From an uncultured Clostridia bacterium (GTDB taxonomy: Bacteria; Bacillota; Clostridia; TANB77; CAG-508), in contig CAKPOI010000003.1 in assembly GCA_934169775.1 (NCBI GenBank), positions 29,594 through 93,593 on the forward strand: DNA of 64,000 nucleotides. Reading direction: 5' to 3'. Positions 33,967-43,264 of the stretch are shown here, piece by piece. Numbering within the stretch: the first letter of the stretch is position 1; every line of letters begins with the position of its first letter. A program made the position numbers and the translations under genes. Below the pieces are notes generated by a model. That model was given only the letters and a program-made list of their open reading frames with translations. It was not told the origin of the DNA and did not search any database.

Positions 33967-36852
33967 ATGAAATTTTTTAAGAAGAAAAATAATCAAAAGA
34001 TGTTTATTGCAATACTGATGGTCATTGTTCTGAACTTTTCTATACCAAATTATTCTCAGGCAGGTGTTTTTGGTGATATTGCAGGTGACTTATTAAAAGA
34101 ACTTGTTCAATTAGTTGCTTCAATAGGTGATGTTGCAATGGGTGCTTTAAATCATTTTATGCTTGGAACTGATAAAGTAATTACATCTTCAATGCTTGAG
34201 TTAAATGATGCTAATATAACTAATGAAAATTCATGGTTACATTATGATGAGAGTAAGGTTGGTACGAAAAAAACTGTAAAATATGACCAGTTGGATGGCC
34301 TTATATTTAGTAGTGGACCCAAAATTCCTAACTTTTTGTATTGTCCAGAAAATATTTTTTCTAATAGAATTGCTATGTTAGATGTTAATTTTGTTAGGTC
34401 ACATGATTATACAGGTGTAGAATACAATGCAAGTAGTAGTAGTGATAGTGAACAAAAGGCAGAATCAGCGGCAGGTGATAAATATGGTATAAGAGATACA
34501 ATTGCTTCTTGGTATAAAGCCTTTAGAAATATTGCTATTGTTGGACTTTTAACTGTTTTAGTTTATTTAGGTATACGTATTATTATTAGTTCTACAGCAG
34601 CTGATAAGGCTAAATATAAAGAAAGCTTGCAAGACTGGCTTGTTGCATTATGTTTGGTATTTATTATACATTTTATAATGTCTGGAATCATGATGTTTAC
34701 AGATAAATTTACAGATATGATTGATGGAACTATAAATAAACCAATTGGTGTAACGGTTAGTGGTGCTAAAGATAGAGATGGAAATACACTTAAATTTAAT
34801 ACTAATTTAATAGGTTATGTTAGATTTATGTCACAGAATGAAGATTGGGGAGAATGTACAGCATATACAATAATGTACTTAGCTTTAGTTTTATATACTG
34901 TTATGTTTACATTTACATATTTTAAGAGATTTTTGTATATGGCATTTTTTACAATGATTGCACCTCTTGTTGCTTTAACTTATCCAATTGATAAAGTAAA
35001 AGATGGAAAAGCACAAGCTTTTGATATGTGGTTTAAAGAATATACAATGAATGCTATTATTCAACCAATACATTTAATTTTGTATTCTGTATTTATTGGA
35101 AGTGCTATAGATTTAGCAACAAGTAACCCAATTTACGCAATTGTTGCAATGGCATTTTTGACGTCAGCAGAGAAATTCGTAAAAGCTATGTTTGGATTGG
35201 ACAAAGCAAAGACACCAGCTGGTTTAGCTACTATGGCAGGTGGAGCTTTAGCTATGAAAGGTATGGGAAACCTTGTAGGGAAACTTTCTGGTAAAAATTC
35301 GAAAGGAAATAATAATGGAGGGGCAGGTTCAGATGAAAGTATAGAAGCAACAAGGAGTCCTAATATAAGAATGGATGCAATGAAAACATTGGTATCAGGA
35401 ACTTTAGGTGGAGGAACAAGTTTACCTGGAGGAACAGCAGGTGGAGCAGGATCAGCTGGAGGTTCAGCAGGTGGAACAACAGGAGGAACAGGAACAGCTG
35501 GAGGTGCAGCAGGTGGAGCAACAGGAGGAACAGGATCAGCTGGAAGTTCAGCAGGTGGAGCAACAGGAGGAACAGGAACAGCTGGAGGTTCAGCAGGTGG
35601 AGCAACAGGAGGAACAGGAACAGCTGGAGGTTCAACAGGTGGAACAACAGGAGGAACAGGATCAGCTGGAAGTTCAGCAGGTGGAGCAACAGGAGGAACA
35701 GGATCAGCTGGAGGTTCAGCAGGTGGAACAACAGGAGGAACAGGAACAGCTGGAGGTTCAGCAGGTGGAGCAACAGGAGGAACAGGAACAGCTGGAGGTG
35801 CAGCAGGTGGAGCAACAGGAGGAACAGGATCAGCTGGAGGATCAGCAGGTGGAGTAATAGGAGGAACAGGATCAGCTGGAGGTTCAGCAGGTGGAGCAAC
35901 AGGAGGAACAGGCTCAGCTGTAGGTTCAGCAGGTGGAACAACAGGAGGAACAGGCTCAGCTGGAGGCACAGCAGGTGGAGCAACAGGAGGAACAGGATCA
36001 GCTGGAGGTGCAGCAGGTGGAGCAACAGGAGGAACAGGAACAGCTGGAGGTGCAGCAGGTGGAGCAACAGGAGGAACAAGTGGACCAATTCTTTCTCATG
36101 GAACTGATACAAGGAGCAAAGGACAGGCTATTAAAGCAGGATTAGGAAATGTTGTAGGTAGTAAAGCAAGAAGATTTAAAAATGCAATGGAACCAGATAA
36201 TGTAAAGAAAAAAGTTTTAAAAGGTGGAAAAGCTGTTGCGCATGGAGCTGTAAGGGCAGGAGCAGCAGCAGCTATGGCAGCTACTGTAGGAACAGCAACA
36301 GCGGCAGCAGCAGTTGTATCTGGTGAAAAAGCAGGTTCTATATTAGCAACAGGAGGAACTATGATGGCGGCAGGTGCTCAAGGCTTAGGTAAAAAGGCAG
36401 TTGGAAAAATGGATAAGGTTAATAATCAAATTATGGATGATTATAATGCAGGAAGATATACAAAAGATGAATTAAAGAAAATTAAAAGAGATAAATATGA
36501 TAGAGAATGGAAACGTAAAGAAGAAAATTATAAATATTTAATGCAAAAGAGAAATATGTCTTCAAAAGAAGCAAAAGAATATTTACAAGATTCTCAGACA
36601 CAAAAATATTTGGACCAAGGAATTACAGATATTGGTGTTATTTGTAATGCAAGAGATATGGCAAGTAAAAGAGGTTGGTCAGATGATCAAGCGCTTTCAA
36701 GAGCAAAATTAGCACAGCAAAGAGGTAAAAATTTAAAAGATGATACTGCGCAAAATGCTCTTATAGACAGAATTATGAATGAAAATAGAGCAATAACTAG
36801 AGATATGGCAAGAAATTTAGTCGCTGAGATAACACAGATTGCAGATGTATAA
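33967..36852 (+). CDS. VirB6/TrbL-like polytopic membrane protein with Gly-rich tandem repeats
   Basis: A 961-residue protein. It has a signal sequence (residues about 13-32), an extracellular region to about 180, five to six membrane helices between about 187 and 400 (IAIVGLLTVLVYLGIRIII, WLVALCLVFIIHFIM, YLALVLYTVMFTFTYF, YMAFFTMIAPLVALTY, IIQPIHLILYSVFIG), and then a Gly/Ser region. Residues about 489-704 are a 14-residue repeat (GGTGSAGGSAGGAT type). The last 250 residues are Lys/Arg-rich and helical, probably cytoplasmic. VirB6/TrbL proteins form the inner-membrane channel. The start follows AGAAAGGAATG. Confidence 0.85.
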   Translation: MKFFKKKNNQKMFIAILMVIVLNFSIPNYSQAGVFGDIAGDLLKELVQLVASIGDVAMGALNHFMLGTDKVITSSMLELNDANITNENSWLHYDESKVGTKKTVKYDQLDGLIFSSGPKIPNFLYCPENIFSNRIAMLDVNFVRSHDYTGVEYNASSSSDSEQKAESAAGDKYGIRDTIASWYKAFRNIAIVGLLTVLVYLGIRIIISSTAADKAKYKESLQDWLVALCLVFIIHFIMSGIMMFTDKFTDMIDGTINKPIGVTVSGAKDRDGNTLKFNTNLIGYVRFMSQNEDWGECTAYTIMYLALVLYTVMFTFTYFKRFLYMAFFTMIAPLVALTYPIDKVKDGKAQAFDMWFKEYTMNAIIQPIHLILYSVFIGSAIDLATSNPIYAIVAMAFLTSAEKFVKAMFGLDKAKTPAGLATMAGGALAMKGMGNLVGKLSGKNSKGNNNGGAGSDESIEATRSPNIRMDAMKTLVSGTLGGGTSLPGGTAGGAGSAGGSAGGTTGGTGTAGGAAGGATGGTGSAGSSAGGATGGTGTAGGSAGGATGGTGTAGGSTGGTTGGTGSAGSSAGGATGGTGSAGGSAGGTTGGTGTAGGSAGGATGGTGTAGGAAGGATGGTGSAGGSAGGVIGGTGSAGGSAGGATGGTGSAVGSAGGTTGGTGSAGGTAGGATGGTGSAGGAAGGATGGTGTAGGAAGGATGGTSGPILSHGTDTRSKGQAIKAGLGNVVGSKARRFKNAMEPDNVKKKVLKGGKAVAHGAVRAGAAAAMAATVGTATAAAAVVSGEKAGSILATGGTMMAAGAQGLGKKAVGKMDKVNNQIMDDYNAGRYTKDELKKIKRDKYDREWKRKEENYKYLMQKRNMSSKEAKEYLQDSQTQKYLDQGITDIGVICNARDMASKRGWSDDQALSRAKLAQQRGKNLKDDTAQNALIDRIMNENRAITRDMARNLVAEITQIADV
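35431..36078 (+). repeat. 42-bp coding tandem repeat in the VirB6-like gene
   Basis: About 14 full copies, plus a partial first one, of a 42-bp unit encoding GGTG(S/T)AGG(S/A)AGG(A/T)T. Variants at single positions (SSAGG, GSTGG, GGVI, AVGSA) are spread through the array. The very regular sequence keeps all frames open, giving long spurious frames on both strands. Confidence 0.97.
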
Positions 36853-36909
36853 TAATAAAAAATTTTTTGTTAAGCAATTTGCTGTATTTAGAAAGGAATG
36901 AGATTAAAT

Positions 36910-37860
36910 ATGGGAAAATTAATAAGAATGTATAATCAAAATAGAGGAAAATTTTGGATTATAGTCCTTATAATTGTATTTGGTCTAGTTATGATTTCAT
37001 TATTTGATAATGTAGCAAAAAAGCAAAATGAAGAAAATGCAGAAAAAATAGCACAAGAAAGTAATGATACAGAAAAAAATAAATATTATAATGAAAGTAA
37101 ATCAATGGTTACTGGAACAGATGTGCCAGGTTCTGTAAAAAATGATTTTGGCAGTTTAATTGAAAATTTTTTGAATTATTGTAAAAACCATGAGCCTGAG
37201 AAGGCTTATGGTTTACTTTCAAGTGATTGTAAAAAAACATTATATCCAGAAGAATGGCTTTTTGAACAACAATATTATAAATCAAAATTTTCAACATCAA
37301 AAAGATACAGTTTTCAATCATGGACAGCATCAGATACATATATTTATTTAGTAAAAATATTTGATGACATGTTATCAACTGGAACAGGTTCATCACAAAA
37401 ATATATACAAGACTATTTTAGTGTGGTTCAAGAAAATGGAGAATACAAATTAAATATAAATGGATTTATAAAAAAAGAATACATAGAAAAAAGTACTTCT
37501 AAAAATGATGTTACAATCACAGTAAAAGAAAAAAATGTTTATATGGATTATAGTACATATAATATTGACATAAAAAATAATTCTAGTAAGACAGTTGTTT
37601 TAGATTCTAATAGAGATACTAATACAATATATGTTGTAGATGGGAAAAATATAAAGACAGAAGCAATGATTTATGAAAATAATGCTGAAGATTTTAAAAT
37701 TAATGCAGGGAAAGAAAAACAAGTAGAAATAAAATTTGGAGAATCTTATCAAGAAAATAATTATATCAATAAAATTGTTTTTGAAGATTTTTACTTTGAT
37801 AGTAATTTAATTAATTATGGTGTAAATAATGAGAAAATAGAAGTTAATTTAAAAGATTAA
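36910..37860 (+). CDS. Membrane-anchored VirB8-like protein 1
   Basis: A 316-residue protein: short cytoplasmic N-terminus, one transmembrane helix (about residues 14-34, FWIIVLIIVFGLVMISLF), then a soluble extracellular region. Residues about 75-185 (LIENFLNYCKNHEPEKAYGLLSSDCKKTLYP...) have the pattern of an NTF2-like domain as in VirB8/TcpC, and a beta-rich C-terminal domain (VTITVKEKNVYMDYSTYNIDI) follows. VirB8-like proteins bridge inner-membrane T4SS parts. The ATG at 36910 is best spaced from AGAAAGGA. The family name is inference from topology and context. Confidence 0.6.
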   Translation: MGKLIRMYNQNRGKFWIIVLIIVFGLVMISLFDNVAKKQNEENAEKIAQESNDTEKNKYYNESKSMVTGTDVPGSVKNDFGSLIENFLNYCKNHEPEKAYGLLSSDCKKTLYPEEWLFEQQYYKSKFSTSKRYSFQSWTASDTYIYLVKIFDDMLSTGTGSSQKYIQDYFSVVQENGEYKLNINGFIKKEYIEKSTSKNDVTITVKEKNVYMDYSTYNIDIKNNSSKTVVLDSNRDTNTIYVVDGKNIKTEAMIYENNAEDFKINAGKEKQVEIKFGESYQENNYINKIVFEDFYFDSNLINYGVNNEKIEVNLKD

Positions 37861-37879
37861 TAATGGATGTAGAAGTGAG

Positions 37880-40800
37880 GTGAGGTATTTGGCAAAAAAA
37901 GATGAGGATCAAACAGTAAAAGGTAAAATAAAAACAAAGGCAAAAGGTAAAGTAAAAGCTAAAATGGCATTATGGTTTTCAAAAACTTTTATTATATTTT
38001 TTTTGAAGGTGTTGCCTATTTTATTGGCTATTTGTGCAGTACATACAGTTTTTAGCTGGATTGCGGATTTAGTAGAAAGTACTAAAAATGCAGATGATGT
38101 ATATGAAGCTATTGGTAGTGATACTTTATCTGAACTTATTTGTGTGTCAGGAAATGAAAAAGACGGATATTATTTAGCATATAAGCAAGGAATAGATGAA
38201 AAATTAGATGAAATTGTTGAAAATTATAATAGAGCAAGTAGACAGTATTTAACAAAAGATATTCTTAAAAAAATGTTAGATGCAGAACTTTATACTCAAT
38301 ATCCAAATTTGGGTGGAAAGATAGGAAAAGAAGCAGATATTGCAATAGGAGAATCTTCAAATGAAGCGTCTAGTGGAGCAGATTTTAGTGGAATATTGCA
38401 TTGGCCAACAGTAGCTAGTGAAAAGCAAATATCATCATATTTTGGAAATAGGGAGGCACCAACGGCAGGAGCATCTTCAAATCATGGAGGAATTGATATA
38501 GCTGTGGGCGAAGGAACAGAAGTTTATGCATGTTTAAATGGAAAAGTTACGGTTGCTCAATATTCAGATAGTGCAGGTAACTATGTGGAAATAGACCATG
38601 GAAATGGATATGTTTCTAAATATATGCATAATAGTCAACTAAAGGTTTCTGCTGGAGACCAAGTAACTGCTGGACAATGTATAGCTTTGTCAGGTAATAC
38701 AGGAATATCAACAGGAGCACATTTACATTTTCAAATAGAAAAAGATGGAGAAAAAGTAGATCCATTAAGTTTTAATTATGATAATGGTATGGGAGCATCT
38801 TCAAGTGGTTCAACAGAGAATAGTAATACATCAACTAGTGTTACAAGTTTAGATGGTTTTCTATTTATAGGGGATTCTATAACTGTTGGAATGCAAACAG
38901 AAGCAAATGTTGTAGAATCAACATGTACAGTAAGAGCTGAAGTAGGTAAGGGTTCAAGCTATTGGATAGAACATTATAGTGAAATAGAATCAGTTACTGA
39001 TGTAAAAGGTATAAATGTTTTATTAGGTGCAAATGATTATGATTATGCTATAGGTAAAATGAAAGAGCTTTTAGAAAAATTACATACTACATTTCCTAGT
39101 GTTACAATATATGTAGATAATTTATTGCCAGATACAACTGCAGATGTAGATAATACAAAAAGAAATGAATATGTTTCTGACGTGAAAGAATTTTGTAATT
39201 CAAATTCTTCGTATTTGAAATTTATAGATCCAACTGCAAATGTTTCTATGAGTGATGATGGATTACATCCAAATATAGAAGGATATAAAACTTTATGGAA
39301 TAATATAAAAAATGCGATATTAAATGGAGGAGGAACAACAGATTCTAAACCACCTCTTCTTATAGCAAATGATACAGGTGAAGGTGAAGAAGGCTTTCAA
39401 GGAGCAATAAAAATAAGAAGAGTAACTCCAAATAAAAAAATTGGAGAATTAAAAAATGTTGGTGCAGGAGAGACACAAACAGTAGTTTCAAGTGTGGATG
39501 GATTAGGAGCAAAAGAATCTATACCAGATAAAATAAAAAAACGTATGGGAAAAGTTTCAGCAGAAGGACTTTCAGAAATAGATTATGATGATTTTGCATA
39601 TTTAACAATACCATATTATGATTTTGATGGAAAAGTTCATCAGGGACATATGATAGTAAATGAAAAATTGGCAGATGAGGTATTACTTATTTTTCAAGAG
39701 TTATATCAAATAAAATATCCAATAGAAAAAATGGAAATAGTTGACTCATATTCTGGAAAGAATAATTTAACAGGAGATGACTTGATATATGCTTCTGAAG
39801 ATGGAAATAATACAGTTGGATTTACAAAAGATTCAGTACATGTAAATGGAGAGGCAATTGATATAAATCCGCAGATAAATCCTGATATAAGTGATGATGG
39901 ATCTTCTAGTCATGAAAATGCAAAAAAATATACAAAAAATAGAGGAAAAAAGACAAGTAAATGGACAGATACTGAAAAAGCAGCTTGTATAACGGATGAT
40001 TCTGAGATATATAAAATATTTACTAAATATGGTTGGACTTGGGGAGGAAATGGAGACAATAAAGGTAATACAATGCATTTTGAAAAAACAAATTTATCAG
40101 ATGTTGAAACTATAAAATCAAAAAATGATGAATCTTATGATGTGGATCAACAAGCAAAAGTTGAAGAATATTTAAAAGAAGTTACTTCAGGTACTTGGTC
40201 AGTATATGCTAAAGATTTAAAATCTGATACAGATATTGCTTCAGTAAAAGCAGATGAGAAAATGCAATCAGCTAGTGTTATAAAATTATTTATTATGGCT
40301 ACAGTGTATGATGACGTAAAAAATAATAATATAAAACTTGATGATACTACTTCTGGAAATAATAAAGTTTCAGATGATGTTAAAGCAATGATTACAAAAA
40401 GTGATAATGATGCTACAAATAGATTAATAGAAAAATTAGGCTTTGAAAAAATTAATAATTATATAAAAAATAATGGTTATTCAAATACTGTTTTGAATAG
40501 AAAAATGTTGGAAAGTGCAAAAAACGGAGATAATTATACATCAGCTAAAGATGCAGCAAAAATATTAGAAAAAATCTATAAAGGTACATGTGTAAGTAAA
40601 AATGCTTCTGAAGAAATGTTAAACTACTTAAAAGCTCAAACGAGAACATCAAAGATTCCAGCAGGTGTACCTAGTGGTGTTGAAACTGCTAACAAAACAG
40701 GAGAATTAGATAATGTAGAAAATGATGCAGCAATTGTGTTTAAAGAAGATAAACCATATGTTTTAGTTGTAATGTCTTCTGGTTTATCAGATACCACTAA

Positions 40801-43255
40801 AGCTAGGGAAAATATAGTAGAATTATCTAAAATAGTTTATGGAGAAACTACACAGACAGAGTCAGAAAGTAAAGCTACAACAGACATAAATTCAAAAATT
40901 TATGATTTAAAATATGTTCCTGAAGAAAAATTTAATAAAATGATTTCAGATAATGATGATAAAGTTTTAGAGTACTTTACATTAGATGGTAGTTGGAATT
41001 TAATTACTGCTAAGTGGAGCTATTCTGATGATGATGGATTAAAATTTTCTAAAAATACTGCTATTAATTATATGTCTACTGTTAGTAAATATACTACACC
41101 TTTTGAGTATTTAATGGAATACTATGTTGATTTAAAGGATAATGATTTTATGACAGATTTTACAAATCTTATTTTAGATAGTGAGATGATTCTTGCTGTT
41201 GAAGATAATGTTACAACAACACAAACAACATTAAATACATCTGTGGCATATACTGATGGCACATATGGAGCAGGTTCCTCAGAAGTTAAAATAAGTGAGT
41301 CTGTTAATGATACACTTGAATTAACTTATGTTGATACTTGGTTTGTAAAATTTTCTAAAAAGACGAGCTATTCTGCGGCAGCACTTAATTCTACTGCTGG
41401 GGAATTAACAGGTACACCAGGTGAACTCATAGGAGATTATAAGACTACATCTTATTGCTATATCTGTAATGATGATGGTAATGGCAATTTTGGTACATCT
41501 GTAACTGATAGTGGTGCTGAAGCAACACCTCATAGAACAGTTGCTATTCATAGTAGTGGAGATCCAAATGGTTTAAAATTTGGAGATCAAATTATGTTGG
41601 AAGGAGATCCAACAGTATATGTAGTAGAAGATACTGGACCAGGACAAGAGGGAGCATGGATAGATATATATGTTGAACCAACTTCAGATAATAGAGGTAC
41701 TTGTTGTATAAACTCTGGTTATGGTGATAATATGAATGTTTATTGGGCTACAAATGTAAAAGCTGCAACTTCTAATGATACTGTTTCTGATGATAAAAAA
41801 TCTTTAATGAATACTGTAGCTAAGGTTGCAGGAACAGTGACTGATACAACAACAACTTCTACAAGTTATAAACCAGGACCAACTAAGGTTATTTTTGATA
41901 AAACTAATGAAAAACATTATATAGGTTCTACTCAGTGTGATAGTACAACTATTCATAGTATTGGTTATAAATATGAAACAGGTGATTCAGAGGTTTCTGG
42001 TAACGAAGATAAGTTTATAAAATTGTTTAAAAATAATAAAAATGCTAGAAATGCTTTAAAACCAAAATGGTTGATTACGAATATAGAAAAAAATTCAAAA
42101 ACGGCTGGTTTTTCAGATTTGACTAAATATTTATTATATAAATTAACTGGTGAAAGTTATGGTGTTAAGACTTTTGATTTTAGTATATATGAACCTGATG
42201 ATTTTTCTTCTACTAAGAGAGGTGGAGGATTAGAACAATTTAAAAGATGGTTACATGCTTTGGAAGGTATTAATGGTTCAATAAGTGCTGATGGAACAAA
42301 ATATATTATTGGAACTGATGGATATGGTCATGCAACAGTTGGATATGGAGTAGATTTAGGAGCACATGGTGATGAATTTATAGCAGCAGGTTATTCTACA
42401 AGTGTAGGAGCAGAAGTAGATAAAAAATTTGTTGATGATTTAGAAGATAAGGAAATTAATAGTAGCTTAGAAATAATTGAATCAAAGTGTTCTGGATTGA
42501 ATTTGACGCAATATCAAAAATATGCTTTGGTTAGTAGAATGTATAACTGTGGTTCAAGTGGTGCATTTATGGTTAGAGATGGTAAGGACTTTGTAGCGGC
42601 TTATGCTTCATATTGGAATCAAGAAAAAGATGATGAATATAAGGCAGCACCAAATGATACGATGTATTCACATCCATTATATGTTAATTATATGAGTAAA
42701 CCAAATACTGTTGAGGGAGCTGGATATTCAGAAGGATTAAATAATAGAAGAAAATCAGAATGGTTATTATTCAAAACTGGTTATTATGATCAAATTGATG
42801 AATACTATCAGGATGGTGGAAATATTGTTTCTGCTGCAGCAATTGCACATGATTATATATCATCGAATGGTTATTATTATAGTCAGGGTGGTGATTTACC
42901 AGGTACAGTTAAGGATGTAAAAAATACAAGAGCAGTTTGTTGTGCTACATTTGTTTCATGGACTTTATATGAGGCAGGATATGATTGGATGTTGGATTGT
43001 CCAAATATAAATTATTGTGGAGAATTATTGCCGTTCTTGGAATCAAATGGTGGAAAGAAAATAATGAATCCTACTATGGATAGTTTACAAGCTGGTGACA
43101 TTGTATTTTATGGTTCTGGTGGTTCAAGTCATACAGATATATATATTGGAGATGGATTGTGGTATAACTGTGGTGGAGATGATAGTGTTCAAAGAAAAGA
43201 TCCATATTCAAAAGATTTAAGATCAGATGCTTATTGTATTATAAGATTTGATTAG
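37880..43255 (+). CDS. Giant membrane-anchored multi-enzyme cell-wall hydrolase
   Basis: About 1,790 residues. A basic N-terminus and one membrane anchor (about 32-60) are followed by: M23 peptidase (H202, D206, H281-H283, about 172-300); SGNH hydrolase (G331-D332-S333; D460, H463); M15/VanY peptidase (H654, D661, H733); class-A beta-lactamase-like domain (S799-x-x-K802, SDN 841-843, KTG 939-941); 3D/DPBB-like domain (about 1190-1300); lysozyme-like domain (E1462, TVGYGVDLG about 1485); NlpC/P60 domain (C1688, H1751). All key motifs look intact. It fills the VirB1 place, opening peptidoglycan for the channel, though such breadth is unusual. The start is GTG 37880 or TTG 37889 (better SD spacing). 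Confidence 0.9.
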   Translation: MRYLAKKDEDQTVKGKIKTKAKGKVKAKMALWFSKTFIIFFLKVLPILLAICAVHTVFSWIADLVESTKNADDVYEAIGSDTLSELICVSGNEKDGYYLAYKQGIDEKLDEIVENYNRASRQYLTKDILKKMLDAELYTQYPNLGGKIGKEADIAIGESSNEASSGADFSGILHWPTVASEKQISSYFGNREAPTAGASSNHGGIDIAVGEGTEVYACLNGKVTVAQYSDSAGNYVEIDHGNGYVSKYMHNSQLKVSAGDQVTAGQCIALSGNTGISTGAHLHFQIEKDGEKVDPLSFNYDNGMGASSSGSTENSNTSTSVTSLDGFLFIGDSITVGMQTEANVVESTCTVRAEVGKGSSYWIEHYSEIESVTDVKGINVLLGANDYDYAIGKMKELLEKLHTTFPSVTIYVDNLLPDTTADVDNTKRNEYVSDVKEFCNSNSSYLKFIDPTANVSMSDDGLHPNIEGYKTLWNNIKNAILNGGGTTDSKPPLLIANDTGEGEEGFQGAIKIRRVTPNKKIGELKNVGAGETQTVVSSVDGLGAKESIPDKIKKRMGKVSAEGLSEIDYDDFAYLTIPYYDFDGKVHQGHMIVNEKLADEVLLIFQELYQIKYPIEKMEIVDSYSGKNNLTGDDLIYASEDGNNTVGFTKDSVHVNGEAIDINPQINPDISDDGSSSHENAKKYTKNRGKKTSKWTDTEKAACITDDSEIYKIFTKYGWTWGGNGDNKGNTMHFEKTNLSDVETIKSKNDESYDVDQQAKVEEYLKEVTSGTWSVYAKDLKSDTDIASVKADEKMQSASVIKLFIMATVYDDVKNNNIKLDDTTSGNNKVSDDVKAMITKSDNDATNRLIEKLGFEKINNYIKNNGYSNTVLNRKMLESAKNGDNYTSAKDAAKILEKIYKGTCVSKNASEEMLNYLKAQTRTSKIPAGVPSGVETANKTGELDNVENDAAIVFKEDKPYVLVVMSSGLSDTTKARENIVELSKIVYGETTQTESESKATTDINSKIYDLKYVPEEKFNKMISDNDDKVLEYFTLDGSWNLITAKWSYSDDDGLKFSKNTAINYMSTVSKYTTPFEYLMEYYVDLKDNDFMTDFTNLILDSEMILAVEDNVTTTQTTLNTSVAYTDGTYGAGSSEVKISESVNDTLELTYVDTWFVKFSKKTSYSAAALNSTAGELTGTPGELIGDYKTTSYCYICNDDGNGNFGTSVTDSGAEATPHRTVAIHSSGDPNGLKFGDQIMLEGDPTVYVVEDTGPGQEGAWIDIYVEPTSDNRGTCCINSGYGDNMNVYWATNVKAATSNDTVSDDKKSLMNTVAKVAGTVTDTTTTSTSYKPGPTKVIFDKTNEKHYIGSTQCDSTTIHSIGYKYETGDSEVSGNEDKFIKLFKNNKNARNALKPKWLITNIEKNSKTAGFSDLTKYLLYKLTGESYGVKTFDFSIYEPDDFSSTKRGGGLEQFKRWLHALEGINGSISADGTKYIIGTDGYGHATVGYGVDLGAHGDEFIAAGYSTSVGAEVDKKFVDDLEDKEINSSLEIIESKCSGLNLTQYQKYALVSRMYNCGSSGAFMVRDGKDFVAAYASYWNQEKDDEYKAAPNDTMYSHPLYVNYMSKPNTVEGAGYSEGLNNRRKSEWLLFKTGYYDQIDEYYQDGGNIVSAAAIAHDYISSNGYYYSQGGDLPGTVKDVKNTRAVCCATFVSWTLYEAGYDWMLDCPNINYCGELLPFLESNGGKKIMNPTMDSLQAGDIVFYGSGGSSHTDIYIGDGLWYNCGGDDSVQRKDPYSKDLRSDAYCIIRFD

Positions 43256-43264
43256 GAGGTTGTG

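Noticed and set aside
35133..36145. Long Pro/Val-, Leu/His- and Gln/Glu-rich open frames on both strands over the VirB6 repeat
   Set aside because: They are alternative readings of the 42-bp repeat; only the plus-strand Gly-rich frame joins membrane domains and has an SD.
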